Below, in pieces: positions 60,501-64,000 of a stretch of 64,000 nt of DNA. A program made the translations under genes and the position numbers. Origin of the DNA: Tretioscincus oriximinensis (Eukaryota > Chordata > Lepidosauria > Squamata > Gymnophthalmidae); assembly GCA_022410635.1 (NCBI GenBank), contig JAJVDF010000859.1:1-64000 (forward strand), written 5' to 3'. Each line of letters begins with the position of its first letter. Position 1 is the stretch's first letter. Under the pieces are notes generated by a model, which was given only the letters and a program-made list of their open reading frames with translations, searched no databases and was not told the origin of the DNA.

Positions 60501-62153
60501 ACAATGCCAAAAGGAAACAGCACGCAACTTTGTTGATGTGTCCTCTCTGGAAGAGGACTGAAATTGGATTAAAACTTAGAACGTCCTCAGAACGGTCACG
60601 TTTATTTCCTTAGTCTTTCTGTTTGCTTGCTAAGCGATTCTTCCTGTGCAAATTTAGCACAGTAGTACCCACATCCGCAGTGCAGATGAAACCCCATTAT
60701 AACAAACGTGAAGGAGTCAGGTGAATTTGTTATAATTAATTTTTGCTGTCACAAAACCCACTATAACCAACATTACCCTTATGGGTGTTCCGCTGGGACT
60801 TTCGAATTTGTTTGTTATTCTGTGAATTTCGTTATATCGAAGTTCTTTATAAAGAGGTTTCATCTGTAGTTGCATTTTCTCTAAGGCTCTGATCACATCT
60901 AAATTTCACTTTCAGGTCCTGTCCCAATCGAGCCTTATCCTGGGCTCTTCTTGGCATAAAGCTTGTCCATCCACATGCCAATATGGGGCCTGCCATAGCC
61001 TATACCTGCATGTATTAGACAGCTGCTCCTATTCCAAGATATAACCCAGTAAAACACAGCAGCAAAGTTAAATAGTATTTTCTTTTCTTAGATTTTCTGA
61101 GCCGGAGAATACCAAAAGAAAACCTCCTGTCACTCTCTCTGCCTAATGTGTTCCCTCAGTCTAATGGACTGAAAAGCTGGATTAAAACTTAGAATTTGAG
61201 TTTAAACACTTATTCAGTTTATCTTCAGTCCTGAAAAATGCTTTTAACCCTCCCCCAACCCCCTTCAGGACTAAAGATGTAAAAGTTTAAAGAAAGCGAC
61301 TATTGTTCTTGCTAAGAACTCGCGAGAATTTCTCGGTGGATCTCGTGGGCGGAGTCTGGGAGGGGTCAGTGCCAAGAAACAAAAGAATGGGTGGAGCATA
61401 GGCGGGGCCTGACGCGGAAACAAAAGAATGGGGGAGGGGGGGGGGGGCTTCGGGGTTTTGATCGCAGGTCACTGTTGGTGAATGAGCAAAATACGTATGA
61501 GAACAAATTGTCATAGCACGCGTGATCATCCGGCACAAGTGTAGGATCCTTTTTTGTACCGAGTATATAAAGTAGAGAAAAAAATATGTGAAAAATGATA
61601 AATCCCGCCCCATTTTTGCCTCGCTTCCGGCCGTAAACTGACGAGCCTCCCCATTCTGTTACTTCCGCGCCGGAAGTGACATCACCGCACGAGAACTCTC
61701 GCACCACCTATCAGTACAGGCCCTGCCCACGCGGAGTCATACTGACTGGGGACCCGCCGTAGTTTAGACTGGCGTGTGGAAGGCGGGTTCCTATTCCGAG
61801 GCGCAGGCCGGGATGAGGCCCCGCGTGAACAGGGCCACGGCCACCCCTTTACGTCGTGTGCCGCAGGGTGTTTTGCGGGGGGGGGGAGCCTAGTGACCCC
61901 GTACCCTCAGCAGGGAGCGGGCCTTCTCTCCCTTCTGCGTCGCGTTCGCGGGGGCGCCGCCGCTCTCTTTGGCGCGGAGGCTGCGCAGTAGCGACGACAC
62001 GGAGAAATGGGTGACCAGCGTCGCCTCCTCGTCAGCCGACGACTCCTCCCGGGAGTCCCGCTCCTTGATGCTGGAGGCGACGCTCTGGCGGTACACAGAA
62101 GCGGCGCTCCCGTCGGCCGTGGCCGGCTGCTGCTCGTGCTGCTGCTTGGACAT
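21285..62153 (-). CDS. C2CD6: C2CD6 (CATSPERT), C2-domain sperm-flagellar protein, apparently complete gene
   Basis: Fifteen minus-strand exons: 62153-61905, 58462-58376, 56949-56898, 55898-55744, 55062-54940, 53009-52965, 50760-50692, 49894-49803, 47331-47179, 45157-45043, 32090-31758, 30715-30649, 28815-28775, 27884-25314, 21598-21285, plus a possible 12-nt exon at 32337-32326. About 1490 residues. Known role: C2CD6/CATSPERT is needed in spermatids to place the CatSper calcium channel in the flagellum. Seen: one C2 domain across exons 3-7 (SLVPCGDV, then YLLIRINIDK, FGDVRYFSLK, NRIVLELVGYEG, HLYEVIK, VEVEFMFCYG), then DYPAFLSPDLNVTVG, which matches human C2CD6 nearly word for word. An acidic region and an 857-codon exon with internal repeats follow. 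Phases agree at every junction except the last, where a small exon is probably missing. Intron 10 is swollen by a DIRS element and an L1-clade LINE. Confidence 0.92.
21599..22622. other. C2CD6 last intron, left part
   Basis: Contains a family-B SINE (21925-22235) that carries a family-A SINE tail (about 22045-22110) inside it. No exon found, although phase suggests one is missing between 21599 and 25313. Confidence 0.45.
22623..23017. mobile_element. hAT-type element with GC-rich core and perfect 8-bp target duplication
   Basis: Ends CAGGGCTTTTTTTGTGATGG and CTGCAAAAAAAGCACTG, flanked by CCTAAGCC on both sides (22615-22622, 23018-23025). The core is very GC-rich with many N bases. GGTGCCGG and its reverse complement occur inside. 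Confidence 0.8.
23026..24781. other. C2CD6 intron, unclassified
   Basis: Contains a run of TGTCATTTCCGGAAGTGG-like segments (23640-23735) that recalls 16375-16500 and 44035-44120, probably one decayed repeat. No exon seen. Confidence 0.4.
24782..25060. repeat. Long fold-back (inverted) repeat
   Basis: Arms 24782-24880 and 24959-25060 are reverse complements with few mismatches (ACTTGTATATAACAAGTGTA against TACACTTGTTATATACAAGT), with a loop of about 78 nt. No transposase and no clear target duplication. It lies about 250 bp 3' of the large C2CD6 exon. Confidence 0.8.
25314..27884 (-). CDS. C2CD6: C2CD6 exon 14, 857-codon exon with internal repeats
   Basis: Acceptor ATTTAG before IIGFALNKFEPFLRRVCKDE, and donor GTAAGA after HVRRNTL. 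The frame stays open past the donor to 25143, but the splice site is strong and later residues look like intron. The first half has two helical repeats of about 100 residues (27512-27240 and 26879-26565), each with an LSK...FSEAG core and a later LQSV/LKSV...L segment; a weaker third copy may follow. The second half is basic, Ser/Pro/Lys-rich and probably disordered. It has no stop and no N, so it is under coding constraint. Confidence 0.93.
27995..28135 (-). mobile_element. tRNA-derived SINE (family A) head, antisense
   Basis: Reverse complement reads GCAGTGGTAAGAGAGTTGAC (A box) and CAGTTTGATTCCACACTCC (B box), then CCTTGGGCCAGTCACAGTTC. No tail is evident. It lies in intron 13 of C2CD6. 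Confidence 0.65.
28136..28774. other. C2CD6 intron 13 remainder
   Basis: AT-rich. Nothing recognised. Confidence 0.4.
28775..28815 (-). CDS. C2CD6: C2CD6 exon 13 (41 nt)
   Basis: Acceptor TTATTCAG and donor GTAAGC. It completes Val, then VESEEKWPWKEAK. Phase 0 out, in frame with the large exon 14. Confidence 0.83.
29305..29565 (+). mobile_element. SINE (family B)
   Basis: GAGCCAGTCTTTCAACTGAG, GGAGAGGGGTGAGTGCCCTC and CTTGTAAGCTGCTCTAAGTC, then a T-rich tail. Antisense to C2CD6. Confidence 0.6.
29815..30015 (+). repeat. Minisatellite, GGCTGCTGGAAGAAGGGGAT units
   Basis: About six degenerate units of 30-36 bp, each with GGCTGCTGGAAGA followed by AGGGGATGTGGGG or a variant. Lies in C2CD6 intron 12. 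Open frames across it are repeat artefacts. Confidence 0.75.
30016..30648. other. C2CD6 intron 12 remainder
   Basis: No repeat or exon recognised. Confidence 0.4.
30649..30715 (-). CDS. C2CD6: C2CD6 exon 12
   Basis: 67 nt, acceptor TTTATAG, donor GTAAAT: VPVQWEEAPVNVPAEFLEPE, then QL and one base. It joins exon 13 in phase (G|TT gives Val). Confidence 0.83.
30716..31757. other. C2CD6 intron 11
   Basis: AT-rich, with an antisense family-B SINE at 31362-31570 and a GTAA simple run near 30993-31008. Confidence 0.45.
31758..32090 (-). CDS. C2CD6: C2CD6 exon 11, acidic linker
   Basis: 111 codons between TTCTAG and GTAGCT, phase 0. It starts IPDEELETHSDVTTIVTLPE and is rich in Glu and Asp (for example EEEVFQEEEEVV). 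Low complexity, probably disordered. Confidence 0.88.
32326..32337 (-). CDS. C2CD6: Possible C2CD6 12-nt microexon (HEDE)
   Basis: CATGAAGATGAG is bounded by a good acceptor (CTCAATTTCAG) and donor (GTAAGG). It would add HEDE, phase 0 on both sides, between exons 10 and 11, so either form stays in frame. It lies about 165 bp from the DIRS left end. Support is the splice sites, phase and the acidic context only. Confidence 0.4.
32491..32650 (-). repeat. DIRS 3' terminal inverted repeat
   Basis: Starts GGAAAGGAACACCCCATTAT. From 32534 on it is the inverted copy of 41955-42066, though the segment 32491-32533 is found only here and, reversed, in the internal complementary region. Confidence 0.8.
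32798..35610 (+). pseudogene. LINE ORF2 reverse transcriptase fragment, frameshifted
   Basis: RT blocks are visible in order: KAPGSDGYTASFYKAF, YRPITLANTDYKIFA, FIKLDVYKAFDS, GVKQGCPLSPLLFS and LNLYADDALIIS (catalytic YADD). The C-terminal part continues in another frame from 34939 after a stop at 34935-34937, so a frameshift separates them. The endonuclease domain is absent because of 5' truncation. Several N bases fall in the RT (33873, 34006). The spacing and GCPLSPLLF are typical of the L1/Tx1 clade. The ATG at 32790 is in flanking DNA, not the real start. Confidence 0.85.
32798..35762 (+). mobile_element. 5'-truncated L1/Tx1-clade LINE inserted in the DIRS element
   Basis: An RT-bearing ORF2 fragment followed by a 3' UTR and a TA-rich/poly-A tail with AATAAA. 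Possible target duplication AAAGTATGAATAA (32785-32797) and AAAGTATAATAAG (35762-35774), one base different in length. DIRS sequence resumes on both sides, so the LINE is the younger insertion. Antisense to C2CD6. Confidence 0.82.
35829..35936. repeat. DIRS internal complementary region
   Basis: 35850-35898 is the reverse complement of the 49-nt left terminus (32491-32539) with one mismatch. It is joined directly to a sequence like the other terminus (CCTGGATCTAGAAGGTAAGT). It therefore represents the two element ends placed end to end. Confidence 0.8.
36058..37127 (-). pseudogene. DIRS tyrosine recombinase, frame-broken
   Basis: Spread over four overlapping minus frames (37127-36933, 36946-36605, 36644-36219, 36354-36058). 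The core-binding part has STLSSYSRVWKSFCIWNN. Catalytic signatures: KTVFLVAIVSSRRVSEIS (first Arg) and ITAHSTRSASVSAAF (His-x-x-Arg). This enzyme replaces the DDE integrase of LTR elements and inserts a circular DNA by site-specific-type recombination. The frame changes make this copy non-functional. Confidence 0.85.
37350..38726 (-). pseudogene. DIRS reverse transcriptase and RNase H, frame-broken
   Basis: RT N-part at 38726-38466 (GGLRPILNLHFVN), then 38478-37858 with FLSSLDLQDSYIHVPI, VLPFGMGSSPRVFSKM and FAYLDDILLVSKS (catalytic LDD), and LGSIIDTRKGTI. RNase H follows at 37982-37500: IVFMTDTSLTGWGAH and HVLVLTDNTTAKAVL supply the acidic residues. At least two frameshifts. The QDSYIHVPI and LPFGMGSSPRVF blocks are DIRS/gypsy-like, not LINE-like. 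Confidence 0.85.
38840..41159 (-). pseudogene. DIRS gag-like region, frame-broken
   Basis: Five minus frames in series (41159-40713, 40716-40312, 40336-39920, 39882-39244, 39352-38840). The middle is Lys/Asp-rich and repetitive (DKTIEKHSKHDKIIEK). The later part has a helical segment FKEILSREWQTPTKN and SMARM-like basic stretches, ending Arg/Ser/Gly-rich (SYFPMSRQNFRSQRDFSSSF), as in nucleic-acid-binding gag tails. Assigned by position before RT; no individual motif proves it. Confidence 0.65.
41160..41954 (-). other. DIRS 5' leader or foreign insert, with TATA-like and poly(A) motifs
   Basis: No long frame. On the minus strand there are two GGGATATAAAAGG motifs (near 41420 and 41641) and an AATAAAG (near 41272). 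This resembles an LTR-type promoter and terminator and may be an insertion, but no LTR edges or duplication were found. Confidence 0.35.
41955..42075 (-). repeat. DIRS 5' terminal inverted repeat
   Basis: Ends GACTTACTTCCTAGATCCAG-GG. Its inner part (CAGAAGGACTGGGAATATGG, CTTATAAAGATTCTAGAGG) is the inverse of 32555-32647. Confidence 0.8.
42140..42725 (+). mobile_element. L2-like LINE ORF2 3' fragment
   Basis: Broken translation contains LETCRLGYCDAP (compare LDYCNAL of L2-group RT ends) and later sequence parallel to SLHWLPV... and the final ORF2 segment. Stops and N bases throughout. Sits directly outside the DIRS right end. Confidence 0.5.
42726..45042. other. C2CD6 intron 10, distal part
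   Basis: Contains a TGATGTCACTTCC-type repeat at 44035-44120 and CT-rich stretches. No exon or clear element otherwise. Confidence 0.4.
45043..45157 (-). CDS. C2CD6: C2CD6 exon 10
   Basis: Acceptor CTCTGTAG and donor GTAATT. It encodes LEKMKKEYRSLKTWREKADY then LDQLILKRGPKTKPGSKK. Human: LEKMKKEYRNLNTWIDKANYLESIL. Predicted helical and basic. Phase 0 out. Confidence 0.94.
45428..45680 (+). mobile_element. CR1-like LINE 3' fragment, end missing
   Basis: AGCTTCAAGACAGGACTAGA through CTCTGGCCTGATCCAGTTAC. The terminal TATGTTCT repeat is absent. In C2CD6 intron 9, antisense. Confidence 0.7.
45681..46455. other. C2CD6 intron 9, nothing firm
   Basis: Weak SINE-like tail at 45740-45850 (ACTACCCTAACACCTTCAGG). 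No exon. Confidence 0.4.
46456..46835 (+). mobile_element. hAT-type element of the TAGGCTGACCAGAT family
   Basis: Left TAGGCTGACCAGATGATCCC, right CAGAAAATCTGGTCAGTCTA. Flanks CTAACTA / CTAGCTA resemble a decayed duplication. Contains CATATTCATTAATAGGCAAA as in its relatives. Confidence 0.72.
46836..47178. other. C2CD6 intron 9, remainder
   Basis: Nothing recognised. Confidence 0.4.
47179..47331 (-). CDS. C2CD6: C2CD6 exon 9
   Basis: Acceptor TTTTCAG and donor GTAAGT. One base completes Asn, then NVLKPMRMDYPAFLSPDLNV and TVGNIEIEKP follow. YPAFLSPDLNVTVG is identical in human C2CD6 and is the strongest diagnostic in the gene. Confidence 0.95.
47332..48694. other. C2CD6 intron 8
   Basis: Holds a small perfect hairpin at 47482-47512 (ACACTTTAACAT / ATGTTAAAGTGT), and a dispersed GTAGACACGTCTAC repeat at 47930-48032. 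No exon. Confidence 0.5.
48695..49687 (+). mobile_element. hAT-type element, 993 bp, perfect 8-bp target duplication, with nested insert
   Basis: Left end CAGGGGGCCTCAAACTTTTT, right end AGTTTGAGGATCCCCG. Flanks are GTTTACAC on both sides (48687-48694, 49688-49695). The middle (about 48930-49600) looks like a second inverted-end element, GGGTTGCTATATTTTGG ... GGGATGTATAGCAACCTTA, with its own long palindrome. Confidence 0.82.
49190..49362. repeat. Long imperfect palindrome inside the nested element
   Basis: CTGCTGTCAGGCAAAGCGTG on the left pairs with GCACTTTGCCTGACAGCAGG on the right. The centre lies near AACACAGCTGTCC. Adjacent (CA)n at 49067-49082. Confidence 0.7.
49803..49894 (-). CDS. 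C2CD6: C2CD6 exon 8
   Basis: Acceptor TTTGTAG and donor GTAAGT. LKLPGTDPAKAVAYSMFLRV then PPPENRKDTV and two bases. Human: SMFMNLAPPPERTDPV. Phase 2 out. Confidence 0.92.
50120..50366 (+). mobile_element. Full-length tRNA-derived SINE (family A)
   Basis: A box in TGGTGTAGTGGTTAGAGTG, B box GGTTCGATTCC, then GTGTGACCTTGGGACAGTCA, CCCACCTACTTCACAGGG and a tail GATATAAGTACAAATAAAT. This is the layout of squamate tRNA-derived SINEs. Not a tRNA gene: no anticodon arm fold and the wrong 3' end. Confidence 0.8.
50692..50760 (-). CDS. C2CD6: C2CD6 exon 7, end of C2 domain
   Basis: 23 codons, VFCTVEVEFMFCYGCLGYGY then SHQ, between CTTTCAG and GTTACT. Human counterpart: LEVEFMFSYGNFGYGFSHQ. Confidence 0.93.
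50761..52964. other. C2CD6 intron 6
   Basis: Contains a GC-rich unclassified piece at 51180-51560 and the microsatellite at 52572-52715. No exon. Confidence 0.45.
52572..52715 (+). repeat. TTC/CTT microsatellite (GAA on the C2CD6 sense strand)
   Basis: Pyrimidine-only run of TTC, CTT and CCT units, about 144 bases. A (GTT)n run lies nearby at 52449-52466. All open frames over it are artefacts. Confidence 0.92.
52965..53009 (-). CDS. C2CD6: C2CD6 exon 6 (45 nt)
   Basis: 15 codons, KRSFTEICAMRIRNM, between TTATGCAG and GTAAGA, phase 0. It corresponds to human KGCFIEEVQVLHGN, the loop before the last C2 strand. Confidence 0.88.
53175..54660 (-). mobile_element. Second DIRS-type fragment (tyrosine recombinase end)
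   Basis: Minus-strand pieces: LRLYSSTWKKFCIWAKARH, FLQDGASLGLSFSTLKRHVA, LLTIVSTRRVSELAALS (catalytic Arg). About the same layout as the first DIRS element but clearly diverged in sequence, so a different lineage or age. RT and gag are missing; 54115-54660 is decayed. Lies in C2CD6 intron 5. Confidence 0.82.
54940..55062 (-). CDS. C2CD6: C2CD6 exon 5, C2 domain
   Basis: 41 codons between TTTTCAG and GTATGC, phase 0 on both sides. It includes NRIVLELVGYEGPKDFPRLF and GTVTTHLYEVIK, matching human NNILLELIQYDN and GSVQIHLYEVIQ. Confidence 0.93.
55744..55898 (-). CDS. C2CD6: C2CD6 exon 4, C2 domain
   Basis: Acceptor AACAGCAG (an AG three bases earlier is also usable), donor GTATGG. 51 codons including YLLIRINIDKIMKCTN and LATVCFGDVRYFSLK, matching human NLFIRISINKAVKCTK and KFDEVKYFSVQ. 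Confidence 0.92.
55899..56897. other. C2CD6 intron 3
   Basis: AT-rich, with a dispersed GAAGTAGATGTGTCTAC repeat at 56565-56680. No exon. Confidence 0.45.
56898..56949 (-). CDS. C2CD6: C2CD6 exon 3, first C2 strand
   Basis: 52-nt exon, acceptor CTATTAG, donor GTATCC. It encodes AGLLAVTVKQCQDFTPK plus one base, matching human VGCLGIHIKNCRHFMPK. It is too short to appear as an obvious open frame and was found by phase and similarity. Confidence 0.85.
56950..58375. other. C2CD6 intron 2
   Basis: Apart from the CR1-like piece at 57556-57796, only a GC-rich unclassified stretch at 57060-57240. No exon. Confidence 0.45.
57556..57796 (+). mobile_element. CR1-like LINE 3' fragment
   Basis: GGACACCAAGGGTATAAATG to GGTTCTTCTTATGTTCTTAC. 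Antisense to C2CD6, intron 2. Confidence 0.72.
58376..58462 (-). CDS. C2CD6: C2CD6 exon 2
   Basis: Acceptor TTTATAG, 29 codons from MLMRNQKTSDES to SLVPCGDV, donor GTATGT; phase 0 on both sides. LVPCGDV corresponds to human LVPFGDV, just before the C2 domain. Confidence 0.88.
60393..60580. mobile_element. Short inverted-repeat element (TTTTAATCCAG family), copy 2
   Basis: CTAAGTTTTAATCCAGTTTC on the left, GAAATTGGATTAAAACTTAG on the right. Shares the internal GATTTTCTGAGTTA with the copy at 14531-14716. Confidence 0.6.
60687..60872. mobile_element. Short terminal-inverted-repeat element, mariner/Tigger-like
   Basis: CAGATGAAACCCCATTATAA at the left and TTATAAAGAGGTTTCATCTG at the right. Flanking TA duplication is not clear. 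Confidence 0.5.
61661..61684. promoter_or_regulatory. Palindromic double ETS site with adjoining CRE-like motif
   Basis: ACTTCCGCGCCGGAAGT is a perfect inverted repeat of two ETS/GABP cores, followed at once by TGACATCA, a CRE-like motif. It lies in the CpG island about 220 bp inside C2CD6 intron 1. Another ETS-like CTTCCGG is at 61624-61630. Confidence 0.5.
61905..62153 (-). CDS. C2CD6: C2CD6 exon 1 (coding part), start codon
   Basis: ATG at 62153-62151 inside a CpG island, 83 codons, donor GTACGG after 61905, phase 0. It begins MSKQQHEQQPATADGSAASV and ends GEKARSLLR. It joins in frame to exon 2 (MLMRNQKTSD), giving RSLLR-MLMRNQKTSD, which parallels human HRLLN-MLRKTLKESD. The far N-terminus is not conserved with human by eye. 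An upstream start cannot be excluded. Confidence 0.8.
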
Positions 62154-62288
62154 GCTGGGCGGGGCTCCTGCGGGTGCTTCGCCAGAGGGGGGGGGGGGAG
62201 GGGGGCGCTCGGTCGGGCGTGGTGGTCCGGGCGGCAGGGGGTGTCGGGGGCCGCTCAGCTGCTCCGACGACCGAGAACCAAGGCGGCA

Positions 62289-62375
62289 CTAGGGGTGAGG
62301 CTGAGGAGCGCTGCCATCGCTCGCCTTGGCCTTATTATACCGAGCAGCAGCTGCGGCCGCCCCCGCCGAAGCCAT
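62289..62375 (-). other. Possible upstream ORF (28 codons) in C2CD6 5' leader
   Basis: Minus-strand ATG at 62375 opens 28 codons (MASAGAAAAAARYNKAKASD...) and stops at TAG 62289, about 135 nt before the C2CD6 ATG. It matters only if transcription starts upstream of 62375. Confidence 0.3.
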
Positions 62376-62955
62376 AGACCCTGCGGCGGCCCCTGGAGGC
62401 CTCGCTTGCTCACCCTCCCCGCCGCCGCCGCCGCCATGTTTTTAGGCGGCGTCACAATTTGGCCTTTAATGCCGACGGCGCCTGCAGTGAAGCGGCCCCT
62501 CACGGCCCGGCCTGTGAAGTCCAAAGGGGATCCCCCCCCTCAGCCTTCCCCTCAGAAAGTGTCGGGATGAGGGAGGCGGGGAACGTGCGCACCAACAGCA
62601 GCACTCGAAACCTCCCTTTACCCATTCTGCGCTAGCCCTCAACTCCAGTTTATAACTGTGTTAACAGCAGCGACTTCCCACTCGCCTTACGGGCTTTTAT
62701 CCCACTTCAGGGGCTGCGTCTGCACCAACCTCCCCAGCCAGGTATCACTGCGCCCCCACATGGCTTATTTATTCCACTCTGGATATTCCGCAATCAATCA
62801 CGGACGTACTGGAATAAACCGGTCCCCACAGAGTGCTTTATTGCGGGATATCCGGTTGTAGTCACCCGTAAGTGTGAGGCAGAAAGGTCCTCAGTTTCTT
62901 CTTATTAAGAAAAGTTATTTCTGCATCACAGTGTTTTCTGACTGTACTCCACTAA

Positions 62956-63318
62956 TGAGATTCGGCTTACTCACTAAGTGTGACCGGGGTGGTGACGTGA
63001 GGTAGCTTGCCCTGGGGTCCGTATCACCCGCCACGAAATAACAGGCACACAGGCGACGCGTCAGGGCAACAGGAGATCGTAGGAGGTCCACGAGTAGATG
63101 GAAGCCTCCACGTGGGTGAAAAGTCTCCACTTTTTAATGAGATTCGGCGTACTCACTAACGATGACTGATCGGTGACGCGAGAAGGCTTACCCTGGGGTC
63201 CGTATCACCCGCCCAGAAATAACCAGCGCACAGACGACACTTCAGGGTAACAGGAGACGTAGGAGGTCCACGAGTGTATGGAAGCCTCCAGAAGGGAGCA
63301 GGGTCTCCACTTTTATTG
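62956..63318. repeat. 182-bp tandem duplication
   Basis: Two copies in direct order, each beginning TGAGATTCGGC and containing CCCTGGGGTCCGTATCACCC and GTAGGAGGTCCACGAGT. The two differ at many positions, so it is not a recent assembly artefact. Confidence 0.85.
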
Positions 63319-63812
63319 ACAATCAGATCAGAAGGCGTGTATGAATATCATGACGGAGTGAAAAGGGTGGAGGGTACCCAATGTGGGCAAATGACGTAGT
63401 TCATGACACGTTATGCCCCTTCCCAAGGGGGTGCAGCCTGGGTACAGTATCCAATGGGGAAAGAGGAGGATGTGAGTGTGGTGTGTCTAATTACTGGAAC
63501 TGTTAGCTACCGTTGATATCCCCTGTCAATCAAACCTGACAGGAAGATGATTCATACCAAGGGTCCAGTCTCTGATGACCCTTGATTGGTATCAAACAAT
63601 GAAGTGAGACCTGTGTATACAGAAAAGGGGAAGAAAGTAAACAGTGACTTTCCTATGAGACAATAGGGTTCTGCTTTAGGCAGTTTTCCATATAGAAGTT
63701 CCCATTGAGAGTCAAGTCTGCCTTTGCCAAAAGCAAACAGTTGACTTCCCTACAGTTGCATATGCTTTGTCTTCTCCCATACACATTTCCCTATAAATAC
63801 CTGACCCTGACA
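62956..63812 (-). mobile_element. Probable solitary LTR with duplicated 3' part
   Basis: On the minus strand it starts TGTCAGGGTCAGGTATTTAT, has AATAAAA at about 63311-63305, and ends GCCGAATCTCA (TG...CA). The segment after the poly(A) signal occurs twice in tandem (63318-63138 and 63137-62956). No flanking duplication confirmed and no internal retroviral genes in the window. Confidence 0.5.
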
Positions 63813-63820
63813 TTAGTCCC

Positions 63821-63917
63821 TCAGCATCTGAAGAAGTAGACCTGTCTACGAAAGCTTATGCCAACCACTTTTCTCAAGTTAGTCTCAAAGTGCTGCTAGC
63901 TCCTTTGCTGGAGTTGA
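63821..63917 (+). repeat. Dispersed GAAGTAGACCTGTCTAC repeat
   Basis: ATCTGAAGAAGTAGACCTGT, ACGAAAGCTTATGCCAACCA, TTAGTCTCAAAGTGCTGCTA. Same family as 4744-4905, opposite orientation. Confidence 0.65.
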
Positions 63918-64000
63918 CTTCCCAGTCAGTGATGGGATTAAGGGGTCCTTTGTTAGACAGGACATGGAGTCAGGAGCTACCTATTCACAGGTGCCCCCAG

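Larger units (their letters stand above)
58463..61589. other. C2CD6 intron 1
   Basis: Contains a decayed family-A SINE piece (59130-59215), a GAAGAAGTAGATTTATCTA repeat (59829-59945), a diverged CR1-like tail (59960-60172) and the inverted-repeat elements listed separately. Confidence 0.5.
61590..62640. promoter_or_regulatory. CpG island around C2CD6 exon 1
   Basis: The only long stretch with dense CG dinucleotides in the window, including GCC/GGC runs at 62420-62436 and the N-terminal coding part of C2CD6. A YY1-like AACATGGCGGC lies on the minus strand near 62428-62438, where a minus-strand transcript could start. This is the likely C2CD6 promoter; divergent plus-strand transcription is possible but no plus-strand gene is recognisable. 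Confidence 0.7.

Noticed and set aside
62255..62524. Minus-strand frame starting near ATGGCGGCGGCGG
   Set aside because: Looks like a housekeeping start with a YY1-like motif, but it stops before the C2CD6 ATG, no splice donor in frame leads anywhere, and the protein is not recognised. Recorded only as part of the promoter.
62007..62570. 187-codon plus-strand frame in the CpG island
   Set aside because: Antisense to C2CD6 exon 1 and made of Arg/Gly/Pro-rich CpG-island composition. The internal GCCGCCATG start gives only 44 residues with no known family.

Overview
This is vertebrate nuclear DNA, most likely from a lizard or another lepidosaur. The evidence is spliced genes with GT-AG introns, a CpG island, and a reptile-style repeat load: CR1-like and L2-like LINE tails, tRNA-derived SINEs, several hAT families with 8-bp target duplications, an L1/Tx1-clade LINE and a DIRS retrotransposon. 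The species cannot be named from the sequence. Single N bases and one 253-base gap show it is a draft assembly.

Two protein genes are present, tail to tail. STRADB (pseudokinase partner of LKB1) is on the plus strand. Its last eight coding exons lie between 3122 and 15762, and their phases join into one open frame of about 350 codons. The first exons are left of the window. C2CD6 (also called CATSPERT, a sperm-flagellar C2-domain protein that helps place the CatSper channel) is on the minus strand. It runs from a CpG-island first exon at 62153 to a stop at 21285 and a poly(A) signal near 21080. I could place fifteen coding exons plus one possible 12-nt microexon. Human 2q33 carries the same two genes in the same order and orientation.

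Layout: 1-17.4 kb is STRADB with repeat-filled introns and its 3' UTR. 17.4-21.06 kb is the convergent intergenic gap, with two hAT elements, SINEs and GC-rich DNA that I cannot classify. 21.06-62.5 kb is C2CD6. Intron 10 (32.3-45.0 kb) holds a DIRS retrotransposon of about 9.6 kb (32491-42075) on the minus strand: gag-like region, reverse transcriptase/RNase H, tyrosine recombinase, inverted ends and an internal complementary region. An L1-clade LINE on the plus strand is inserted in it. A second, decayed DIRS recombinase lies at 53.2-54.7 kb in intron 5. 61.6-62.6 kb is the C2CD6 CpG-island promoter, and 62.9-63.9 kb looks like a solitary LTR with a duplicated 3' portion.

The most notable observations are: the DIRS internal complementary region that reproduces the joined element ends; the candidate 12-nt C2CD6 microexon; internal repeats in the giant C2CD6 exon; a palindromic hAT MITE subfamily that seems to come from inverted duplication of one element end; a STRADB C-terminus reading WDF where mammals have WEF; and a long fold-back repeat in a C2CD6 intron. 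I saw no wholly new biological system. The interest lies in gene structure and nested mobile elements. Exon edges were placed by eye from splice consensus, phase and remembered similarity to human proteins; no search was run.
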